Positions 1-5,905 of a stretch of DNA of 8,478 nucleotides are shown here, one piece after another (the stretch's first letter is position 1; every line of letters begins with the position of its first letter). Location: the NCBI GenBank assembly GCA_023229045.1, contig JALOAB010000091.1, forward strand, positions 1 through 8,478. The letters run 5' to 3'. Both the position numbers and the translations under genes were made by a program. Below the pieces are notes generated by a model that was not told the DNA's origin, did no database searches, and saw only the letters and a list, made by a program, of their open reading frames with translations. The stretch comes from Fidelibacterota bacterium (GTDB lineage Bacteria > Fidelibacterota > UBA2242).

Positions 1-395
1 TAGTCGCCATCCTGGATGTTATCGTCAATCATCGAATCGCCCTTGACTTTCAGAACGTAATTGGCCGGATGCAGGTAGACCGGCGGCACGGCAATCGTCT
101 CCTGGTTCTCGATGGCTTCCAACGGGAAACCGGCGGCGATTAACCCGAGCAAGGGCAATGTCACAGTGGTTCCGTCTTCCGGAATGGACAGGGCGCGTTT
201 GGCATTGGGTCTGGCGGAACGCCGGAGCGCGCCGGATTTTTCCAGCTCGCGCACGTACCAATTGACCGTGCCCGGCGATTTGATTTGCAAGGCATGCATA
301 ATTTCCATAAAGGTTGGAGCGCGTTTGTGGGTTTCAGTGAAATCGCGAATAAAATCTACGAAGCGCTGTTTCTTAGGTGAAAGTTTTCCAAACAT
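1..395 (-). CDS. lexA: LexA SOS repressor/autoprotease, N-terminal part (gene runs off the left edge)
   Basis: Represses DNA-damage (SOS) genes and inactivates itself by self-cleavage when RecA filaments form. Reading the minus strand from the ATG at 395-393 gives 131 codons with no stop before the window edge. Residues 1-70 form the winged-helix DNA-binding domain (starts MFGKLSPKKQRFVDFIRD). Residues 84-92 (GLIAAGFPL) carry the Ala-Gly cleavage site (Ala88-Gly89), and residues 118-122 (KGDSM) carry the catalytic Ser121. The catalytic Lys and the C-terminus lie outside the window. The last visible residues (IQDGD) match the family just after the serine. An AGAGG-like ribosome site lies about 9 bases upstream of the ATG. 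The segment after the recognition helix (SPGTVNWYVRELEKSG) differs from E. coli LexA, so a non-E. coli operator is expected. Family assignment is firm. Confidence 0.95.
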   Translation of the reverse strand, partial: MFGKLSPKKQRFVDFIRDFTETHKRAPTFMEIMHALQIKSPGTVNWYVRELEKSGALRRSARPNAKRALSIPEDGTTVTLPLLGLIAAGFPLEAIENQETIAVPPVYLHPANYVLKVKGDSMIDDNIQDGD

Positions 396-420
396 CTTTC
401 TTTTCCTCTCGTTTTGTCAA

Positions 421-445
421 ATACTCGTAAGTTACTCGTAAGTAA
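421..445. promoter_or_regulatory. Tandem palindromic site, candidate LexA operator
   Basis: Two copies of the same decamer, ACTCGTAAGT, occur at 423-432 and 434-443, exactly 11 bp (one helical turn) apart. Each copy is an interrupted palindrome ACT-N4-AGT. The copy nearer the -10 box extends to TTACT-N4-AGTAA (432-445). The pair covers the downstream edge of the predicted -10 and the likely start site of lexA, where a repressor would block transcription. LexA boxes differ between phyla, so the motif need not match the E. coli or B. subtilis box. LexA as the binder is inferred from position. Confidence 0.5.
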
Positions 446-472
446 TATAGCAAGGTTTTGGATAAAAGGCAA
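444..472 (-). promoter_or_regulatory. Predicted sigma70-type promoter of lexA with extended -10
   Basis: On the minus strand a TTGCCT -35 box (472-467, 4/6 to consensus) is followed by a 17-bp spacer and a TATATT -10 box (449-444). The -10 is preceded by TGc (452-450), an extended -10. The predicted start near 437 gives a leader of about 40 bases before the lexA ATG at 395. The -10 touches the palindromic repeat at 421-445, as expected of an autorepressed gene. Not confirmed by transcript data. Confidence 0.5.
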
Positions 473-547
473 TTGAAAATTGTAAGTTGGAAATTGGAGA
501 TTGAAGATTCCAAATTGCTGATTTCAGAATTCAAATCTCAAAATGAA
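471..547. repeat. Degenerate heptamer tandem repeat, consensus about AATTGNA
   Basis: The stretch divides into eleven consecutive 7-base units starting at 471, 478, 485, 492, 499, 506, 513, 520, 527, 534 and 541. The first five read AATTGAA, AATTGTA, AGTTGGA, AATTGGA and GATTGAA, after which the units drift. The seven-base phase is kept without insertions or deletions. No coding frame with recognisable features crosses it. It resembles short tandemly repeated heptamers seen in some bacterial intergenic regions. Function unknown. Confidence 0.7.
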
Positions 548-616
548 CGCCTCAATGCCTTATTGCCTTAATGACTATAAATGACTATCTAATGACCATA
601 AATGACTATCAATGAC

Positions 617-631
617 GCCGCCGAAGGCGGC
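617..631. other. GC-rich hairpin inside the repeat block
   Basis: GCCGCC (617-622) and GGCGGC (626-631) form a perfect 6-bp stem with a GAA triloop (TTC on the minus strand). It sits in the 24-base step of the phased repeat. No T-run follows on either strand, so it is not a standard intrinsic terminator. Confidence 0.6.
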
Positions 632-662
632 TCTATTGACTATCGAGTGACTATCGAATGAC

Positions 663-678
663 TCCGGCGGTAGCCGGA
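663..678. other. Second GC-rich hairpin inside the repeat block
   Basis: TCCGGC (663-668) and GCCGGA (673-678) form a perfect 6-bp stem with a GGTA loop, in the 23-base step of the phased repeat and about 29 bases past the response-regulator stop codon. It could stabilise the 3' end of the operon transcript, but the minus strand continues with GTCATTCGAT rather than a T-run, so efficient intrinsic termination is doubtful. Confidence 0.55.
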
Positions 679-706
679 CAATGACCATCGAATGACGCAA
701 TCTTTT

Positions 707-1342
707 TTACTTCACCAGTCCCTGTCGGACGGCATAGCAGATGATTTCGGCATTATTTTTCAGACGCATTTTGCGGAGGATGCGAGTGCGGTAAGTGCTG
801 ATAGTTTTGACGCTGAGATTTAATTCGTCGGCGATTTCCTTGACGGTTTTACCGTTGGCGATGGCCAACATAGTCTGGAATTCGCGATCGGAGAGGGTTT
901 CGTGAGTGGCAGTCTGATTATTGTCAGCCAGGTTGTCGGCTAATTTTTCAGCAAGTGTTGGTGAGACATATTTGCCGCCGTGTACGATTTTGCGGATTGC
1001 CTGGATGAGTTCATCCGGCGGGCTTTCTTTGGTCAGGTAACCGTCGGCGCCGGCTTTCAAAACCCGGACTGCGTACTGATTTTCAGGGTAAATACTCAGG
1101 ATCAGAACTGGTAAACGGGGCGCCAGGCACTTGATTTGCGTTAATGTATCCAGACCACTGCGACCGGGTAATGAGATGTCCAGGATTACTGCATCGTAAC
1201 AATTGCGTTGAATTTTGACAATGGCTGAGGCGCTATCGCCGGCTTCATCAATTACCCGAATATCGTCGGTGTCTAAAAAAGTCTGCCGTAATCCCTGGCG
1301 GATTAATGGATGGTCATCAACTATCAACAGGTTTATCATCAC
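707..1342 (-). CDS. NarL/FixJ-family response regulator
   Basis: DNA-binding partner of the adjacent histidine kinase; phosphorylation at an aspartate should switch its DNA binding. The 211-residue protein has the standard two-domain layout. The receiver domain (about 3-120) shows the acidic pair D9-D10, phosphoacceptor D55 in VILDISLPG, switch residue S83 and K105 in YLTKES. A LuxR-type helix-turn-helix (about 149-206) starts at LSDREFQTML and has the recognition stretch LSVKTISTYRTRI. The frame opens with GTG at 1342 followed at once by ATG at 1339, both close to an AGGA ribosome site. The GTG start overlaps the kinase stop by 4 bases and the ATG start by 1, so translational coupling is likely. 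Last gene of the three-gene operon. Targets cannot be read from the sequence; its own operon and the divergent gene at 3223 are candidates. Confidence 0.95.
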   Translation of the reverse strand: MMINLLIVDDHPLIRQGLRQTFLDTDDIRVIDEAGDSASAIVKIQRNCYDAVILDISLPGRSGLDTLTQIKCLAPRLPVLILSIYPENQYAVRVLKAGADGYLTKESPPDELIQAIRKIVHGGKYVSPTLAEKLADNLADNNQTATHETLSDREFQTMLAIANGKTVKEIADELNLSVKTISTYRTRILRKMRLKNNAEIICYAVRQGLVK

Positions 1343-2523
1343 TCATTCCTGTCTAATGGAATCCATACCAGAACAGTTGTGCCTTTATTCGGACGACCTT
1401 TGATTTCGATGCGGCCGTTCCAGGGATAGACGCGTTCACGCAATCCCACCAGTCCCAGGTTTTGGGGGTCGTTGACCTGAGCATCGGAAATACCGATGCC
1501 GTTGTCAATAATTTTCATTACAAAATCGTGGTTTTTTATTCTCAGATCAGCTTTGACTTCGTTAGCCTGGGCGTGCCGGGCGACATTTGTTAACGTCTCC
1601 TGAAAAATGCGGAAAATAGCGATACTACGTTCCTGGTCGATTTCCATTTCAGCTGGCTTTATGCGCAGATTGCATTTGATACCGGTGCGATTCTGAAAAT
1701 CTTCGCAGTACCATTCGAGAGCGGCAGTCAATCCCAGATCATCAAGCAAGCCAGGTCGTAAATCGGTCGAAATCCGCCGGATAGTCTGAATTGTTTTATC
1801 CATCAGATTGAACATGGAGTCAATTTTTTCTGCAATTTCAGTTTGGCCCGGGGTCAGTCTTTTATTCATCCAGATCAGGTCCATTTTTAAGGCGGTCAAG
1901 GCTTGACCGAGTTCGTCATGAATTTCACGGGCGATATAGGAACGTTCCTCCTCGCGCACGGATTGCAGATGCGCTGAAAGGTTGCGGAATTGATCGCGGG
2001 AATCTTTGAGATCCTGCTCCACTTGTTTTCGATCGGTTATGTCGATGACTACGCCGCGCAAACCGACCGGTTTTTCATTGTACATTATAGGACTTGAATA
2101 TATCAAAGCCTGAAAAGTCGTGCCATTCTTGCGCAAAGCGGTGTATTCATGACCCTCAACTTCGCTTCCGTTGTATATTCTTTGAATATTACGATTTAGT
2201 TTCTCGCGTTCTTCGGGGATGAAAAGCTGATAAAAATTGATCCCGGCATCGATATCCTGTTGGTCATATCCGAAAGTATCGAAACCTACCTGGTTGGTAA
2301 AGCGAAACTTATCATCTTTATCCAATTCATAAATTGTCTGAGGCAAGAGGTTGACCAGTTCGCGAAATTTTTTTTCATATTTATCGAGAGATTTTTCAAC
2401 CCGTCTCCGTTCGATGTCAGCCGCTTCCAGCCGCGCCATTCTCTGGCGCACTTGATTTAATTCCCAGATTAATTGCGCACGGCTTTTATTTTCGTCACTG
2501 GTGAGAGATTTGGGGGGATTCAT
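1339..2523 (-). CDS. Soluble PAS-domain sensor histidine kinase, HisKA_3 (NarX/DegS) type
   Basis: Autophosphorylating sensor that should pass phosphate to the NarL-type regulator encoded right after it. Layout of the 394 residues: a charged, probably coiled-coil N-terminus (about 11-58), one PAS domain (about 50-165, ending VVIDITDRKQVEQDL), a HisKA_3 dimerisation segment with phosphoacceptor H202 in AREIHDELGQALTAL, and an HATPase_c domain with the N box FQETLTNVARHA (N313), the G1 motif DNGIGI (from D340) and the G2 motif GLVGLRERV. No membrane segment or signal peptide is seen, so the input is probably cytoplasmic, sensed by PAS or by a partner protein. It starts 2 bases after the ACT gene stops, without a strong ribosome site of its own, which suggests coupling to that gene. 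The PAS ligand cannot be told from sequence. Confidence 0.95.
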   Translation of the reverse strand: MNPPKSLTSDENKSRAQLIWELNQVRQRMARLEAADIERRRVEKSLDKYEKKFRELVNLLPQTIYELDKDDKFRFTNQVGFDTFGYDQQDIDAGINFYQLFIPEEREKLNRNIQRIYNGSEVEGHEYTALRKNGTTFQALIYSSPIMYNEKPVGLRGVVIDITDRKQVEQDLKDSRDQFRNLSAHLQSVREEERSYIAREIHDELGQALTALKMDLIWMNKRLTPGQTEIAEKIDSMFNLMDKTIQTIRRISTDLRPGLLDDLGLTAALEWYCEDFQNRTGIKCNLRIKPAEMEIDQERSIAIFRIFQETLTNVARHAQANEVKADLRIKNHDFVMKIIDNGIGISDAQVNDPQNLGLVGLRERVYPWNGRIEIKGRPNKGTTVLVWIPLDRNE

Positions 2524-2525
2524 TA

Positions 2526-3011
2526 TTACTCGGCGAATTTGAAACTAGCGGCAATCGCCTGGTGGACGGTATTGACCTGATTGTCATATACAACGCAACT
2601 TATGGAGGAGATACTGGTGGAGATTCCCAGGATGTTGATCCCGGCCGCACCTAGAGTTTGACAAATTTTCCCCGCAATAGCCGGTTTTTCCCGGAAATGC
2701 GGTCCGTAAAATGATACGATTGCGACCGGTTCGGTTACCCGGTAATCTTTAGCCTGAATGATAGTTTTTAAATCCTGAAGAGTCTGGGTGATAATGGATT
2801 TGTTTTGACGACCAATGCAAAAAGTCAGGTCAGCGGTGCCTTCCAAATTACTACTTTCGGTTATAAAATCGACACTGATGCCGTTCTGTCCGAAGTAGGT
2901 TAAGACTCGACCGGCTGAACCTGGCTGATCGGGAAGCGCTAACACCGAAAACATCATCAGGTCCCGTAATTCGATCATTCCGCCGATTATAATTTTTTCC
3001 TGGTTATTCAT
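2526..3011 (-). CDS. Free-standing tandem-ACT protein resembling the aspartate kinase regulatory domain
   Basis: ACT domains bind small ligands, usually amino acids, and control a fused or partner protein. The 161 residues hold two ACT repeats (about 20-88 and 95-160). The first has LPDQPGSAGRVLTYFGQNGI with a GTADLTFCI strand. The second has REKPAIAGKICQTLGAAGIN followed by GISTSISSISCVV. Both follow the pattern of the C-terminal ACT pair of lysine/threonine-sensitive aspartate kinases, but no kinase domain is present, so it is not an enzyme by itself. The start at 3011 is preferred because GGAAG lies 4 bases upstream; Met12 is an alternative. It is the first gene of the operon with the histidine kinase and response regulator, which suggests a sensing role there rather than in amino acid synthesis. 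A detached regulatory subunit of an aspartate kinase elsewhere is the main alternative. Domain call firm, role inferred. Confidence 0.85.
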   Translation of the reverse strand: MNNQEKIIIGGMIELRDLMMFSVLALPDQPGSAGRVLTYFGQNGISVDFITESSNLEGTADLTFCIGRQNKSIITQTLQDLKTIIQAKDYRVTEPVAIVSFYGPHFREKPAIAGKICQTLGAAGINILGISTSISSISCVVYDNQVNTVHQAIAASFKFAE

Positions 3012-3122
3012 AAGACTTCCAAAGTGCCAACAAGATAGTGCAATTAATTGAAAAAATCCAGATTGATTTTTGATGTTAAGTAGTGATCTAAAGCAAATCT
3101 TCTGGCAGTAGCAATAAAAAAA

Positions 3123-3152
3123 TTGAATATATTACCAATTATGTGATATATT
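3123..3152 (+). promoter_or_regulatory. Predicted promoter of the GH38-like gene in the divergent intergenic region
   Basis: TTGAAT (3123-3128), an 18-bp spacer and TATATT (3147-3152) preceded by TGa (3144-3146) form a -35/extended -10 pair. The -10 has the same TGnTATATT form as the one predicted for lexA. It predicts a leader of about 60 bases. A second weak -10-like string (TATAAA, 3204-3209) lies closer to the start codon but lacks a -35 partner. The rest of 3012-3222 is AT-rich spacer that must also hold the promoter of the opposing ACT-kinase-regulator operon; I see no clear candidate for that one. Confidence 0.4.
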
Positions 3153-3222
3153 TCGACTAGCAAATCAGATTCTGGGCTATCAGGTTTGTGAGTGTAAAAA
3201 TAATATAAATGCTGTCTTTGCG

Positions 3223-5769
3223 ATGAAGAAAATATTGTACTGGGTACCGGTTTATACGCCGTATCGTTCATTGCCATTTCCGTCTCAGGAACAGATTGAT
3301 AACGTGATTAATGAAATATTAATCATTTTACAACAGGAAAACTGCTCGGATATTTATCATATCGGTCAGATGATTCTTCCCTTGCTTGGTTTTCTGGAGA
3401 ACAATCCCGATAAAAGGGCTTTGGTTCGGCAATTGATTGAGCAAAAAAAATTATTCATCGGTCCATTCTTTATCCAGTTTAATGCCGGACATACATCGGG
3501 CGAATCATTGATCCGTAATCTACTCATCGGACACCAGAAAGGACGTCAGATTGGGGAAGTGCTTAAAGGCAATTACTTCAGGAGCTTACGCGGCCGCAAC
3601 TCACAAGCGCCTCAGATTTTAACCGGATTTAACATCGATGCGCTCTTAACCGATTATGATATTCAATTGACTGAAAAAAAAGCCGGTGAGTTTATCTGGG
3701 AAGGCGGCGACGGCTCAAAAGTTTTGGTGGGTCGGGCGGCATTTATCACTCCTGAGACACTTACCGTTTCAAAAACCCGTATAAAAGAAATCCTCCAAAA
3801 ATACTTTGATGAAAGCACTAATATGATAATCGTATACCAGTTCAATGACAGAAAAGGGCTGGATACGATGTCGATGCAGTACGAAAAACTGGCCTCTGCT
3901 TTCAAAGCCGAAATAAAAATTGAATCAATACCGGAATGTATCTGGAATATCAAGGATACGATCGATCAGCGTGAATTGAATAGCTTTAAGGGCGAGATTT
4001 GTCTCGAGACTGCTGATGAAAACGCTGAGACTCAGTTTGATTATTTTTTAAAACACAGTGTCGATATCGGCATTATCAACCATCGCCTCGAGAATTTTTT
4101 GCAATATATGGTTGAGCCGTGGTCTTTGTTAATTAATTATTTAAAACAGAACGCGACGCCTATCGCGGTTGAGAAAATTTGGAGTGATTACCTGAAAAAC
4201 CAGGTGTTTACCTGTCTGGTGGATAAGCAACCCGGAAAATTTGTGCAGACGCTCTATACCGAGCTGAACCACTTGATGACTGAGACCACCGACCAGATCA
4301 AAGGAATTATCGCATCTATCGTTAGTGATATTCATATCGAAAAATCACCCAAAGAATGCTACTATTTTACAGTTATTAATCCTTTACCGTACAGCCGCTC
4401 CGAGGTTGTGGAAATTGTCATAGAAATGCCTTTTACGATTGATCGGAATAGTATCGCGGTTCATGAAGTCGATGGGCGGGAAATTCCGTTCCGGATTCTA
4501 TACAAAGAAGAGGGAGCGCTTTTTAAATTTGATGGCAAAGACACCGCTAAATATCATTGCGCAATTGATCTGATGAATTTTCCCGGGATGGGCTGGAAAA
4601 CATACCAGGTCGAACTTTACGATAAACCGAAACCATTTCAGGCTCCGCCGATCAGTCCGGAAAATAACATACTGGAAAATGATTTTCTGAGAGTCGAGAT
4701 TAATGACAACGGCACTCTGGAGGTATTTGCTAAGGAAACTGGTGAATTTTTCGCGGAAGTCGCCTATTTTATTGATGAAGTCGATCTGGGAAAATATAGA
4801 GCCGAAGATAAAACGGCTACCCACATTCCCCTGACAACCAGGAAACTACATCCTCAGATCAAATTACTTTATAACTCACCTCTGGCGGCCGCTTACCGGA
4901 TAGAATATTTTTGGGAAATACCAGGTTCGTTCAACTGGACTCATTTCCGACGCAGTTCCAAACATGAATGGATCAAGATAATTGAAATCGTGACTCTCGA
5001 TCGCTTGGCGCGTCAGGTTGATTTGAAGCTGGAAATCAACGATCGCGCCTTCGATCATATGATTAAAATTTGCTTCCCGATCGGATTCGTGCCGGATAAT
5101 ACTTACACCGACGGTTTTTTCTCAGTCGAACCGCGTAGTTTTATCGCTAAATCCAATCCGCGTTGCAGAATGCTGACGATGGGCAATTTCGTGGGCGTTT
5201 CGAATGAACAGGGAGGATTTGCAATTCTAAACGATGGTATCAATGAATATCAGCTAACCAAAGGTAAGCATAATGCCCTGACCATGACTTTGGTCCGTGA
5301 TTTTCAAATAGTTCGTTCTGAAAATAGTGACGGTCAGGGAGCGTTACGCAACGAAAAAACCGAAATCCACCTGGCGTTTTATCCGCATCTGGCAGACTGG
5401 GAAACCGGTACAATTTTGACCGAGGCAGTGATGTTCAATAATCCGCTGATATTGCGTCAACTATCACAAACTGGCGGTGCTCTGCCGGCCAGGATGCAGT
5501 TTTTAAAGGTGAATCCCGACACATTACTGTATTCCGCTTTTAAATCGACGGCAGATGGACAGGGCGCAATTCTGCGGCTTTACAATCCAACCCCTAACAT
5601 GATCGATGGTGAGATAAAAACCTGTCTGCCCATTAAAGCCGCCCGTTATTTAACGCTCGAAGAACATGTCATAGCGCCGATCGATGTAACGGATCCCAAC
5701 CGGCTTGAAATAAAAGTGTTCTCAAAGAAAATCGTAGTCATAAAAATTGTCTTCGACCAAAATAAGTAA
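3223..5769 (+). CDS. GH38 (alpha-mannosidase family) protein with degraded active site, probable pseudoenzyme
   Basis: Active relatives are zinc-dependent retaining alpha-mannosidases. The 848-residue frame is full length and uninterrupted. GH38 landmarks line up throughout: residues 79-104 (IGPFFIQ then SGESLIRNLLIGH), SQAPQIL (127-133), FIWEGGDGSKVLV (157-169), NPLPYSRSEVVEI (386-398) and a normal C-terminal beta domain ending near FLKVNPDTLLYSA (760-772). The catalytic positions do not match. The family HxHWD zinc motif reads V10-Y-T12-P-Y14. The nucleophile Asp of PDSFGH aligns with S121 and its His with R125. The distal zinc His of NQFHDS aligns with F329. The PDE after GPWYVQ reads F86-N87-A88. 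An acid/base Asp may survive as D209. No signal peptide is seen, so it is probably cytoplasmic. The ATG start matches the family N-terminus, but no good ribosome site precedes it. A binding or regulatory role is likelier than hydrolysis; the ligand is unknown. Confidence 0.88.
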   Translation: MKKILYWVPVYTPYRSLPFPSQEQIDNVINEILIILQQENCSDIYHIGQMILPLLGFLENNPDKRALVRQLIEQKKLFIGPFFIQFNAGHTSGESLIRNLLIGHQKGRQIGEVLKGNYFRSLRGRNSQAPQILTGFNIDALLTDYDIQLTEKKAGEFIWEGGDGSKVLVGRAAFITPETLTVSKTRIKEILQKYFDESTNMIIVYQFNDRKGLDTMSMQYEKLASAFKAEIKIESIPECIWNIKDTIDQRELNSFKGEICLETADENAETQFDYFLKHSVDIGIINHRLENFLQYMVEPWSLLINYLKQNATPIAVEKIWSDYLKNQVFTCLVDKQPGKFVQTLYTELNHLMTETTDQIKGIIASIVSDIHIEKSPKECYYFTVINPLPYSRSEVVEIVIEMPFTIDRNSIAVHEVDGREIPFRILYKEEGALFKFDGKDTAKYHCAIDLMNFPGMGWKTYQVELYDKPKPFQAPPISPENNILENDFLRVEINDNGTLEVFAKETGEFFAEVAYFIDEVDLGKYRAEDKTATHIPLTTRKLHPQIKLLYNSPLAAAYRIEYFWEIPGSFNWTHFRRSSKHEWIKIIEIVTLDRLARQVDLKLEINDRAFDHMIKICFPIGFVPDNTYTDGFFSVEPRSFIAKSNPRCRMLTMGNFVGVSNEQGGFAILNDGINEYQLTKGKHNALTMTLVRDFQIVRSENSDGQGALRNEKTEIHLAFYPHLADWETGTILTEAVMFNNPLILRQLSQTGGALPARMQFLKVNPDTLLYSAFKSTADGQGAILRLYNPTPNMIDGEIKTCLPIKAARYLTLEEHVIAPIDVTDPNRLEIKVFSKKIVVIKIVFDQNK

Positions 5770-5790
5770 TTCTTTGCTTTGCCAGGGTTT

Positions 5791-5842
5791 CTAATCACTC
5801 TCGACTTATCGTTAATTGATAAGCGGATTAGATAAAATTTTT
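5791..5842 (+). terminator. Possible terminator after the GH38-like gene
   Basis: A nested inverted repeat follows the stop codon by about 20 bases. The inner stem is CTTATC/GATAAG (5805-5810 with 5818-5823, 7-base loop) and the outer arms are CTAATC/GATTAG (5791-5796 with 5826-5831). Five T residues (5838-5842) lie a few bases further on. The stems are AT-rich and the arms unequal, so termination may be weak and the nested symmetry could instead be a protein-binding site for murB control. Confidence 0.35.
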
Positions 5843-5905
5843 AAGGTTATTGATAGCGGGGCATGTTAATTTATCAAGGTATTTTAAAAGCTAAGAATTT
5901 CAGGC

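Larger units (their letters stand above)
554..696. repeat. Phased GTCATT/AATGAC repeat block with 10-11 bp spacing
   Basis: AATGAC or a one-base variant (plus strand) begins at 570, 580, 591, 601, 611, 635, 646, 657, 680 and 691. Spacings are 10, 11, 10, 10, 24, 11, 11, 23 and 11 bases, so most copies lie one helical turn apart and the two larger steps are about two turns. Each larger step holds one GC-rich hairpin. Weaker relatives (AATGCC at 554, ATTGCC at 562) precede the block. On the minus strand the unit is roughly GTCATTcgata. It fills the space between the response regulator and lexA. No gene is visible in it. Confidence 0.75.

Noticed and set aside
112..441. Plus-strand frame of 109 codons opposite lexA
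   Set aside because: It is antisense to the clearly recognisable LexA frame and its translation has no known features; its end runs through the lexA operator.
663..706. Hairpin 663-678 as an intrinsic terminator of the response-regulator operon
   Set aside because: On the minus strand the stem is not followed by a T-run; the only A/T-rich run (701-706) lies before the stem and in the wrong orientation.
3044..3277. Minus-strand frame of 77 codons in the divergent intergenic region
   Set aside because: It starts inside the GH38-like coding region, lies over the predicted promoter, is rich in Phe, Tyr and Ile as expected of translated AT-rich spacer, and shows no family pattern or ribosome site.
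3223..5769. GH38-like gene as an active alpha-mannosidase
   Set aside because: The zinc ligands and nucleophile do not match at any of the aligned positions, so an ordinary hydrolase call would mislead.
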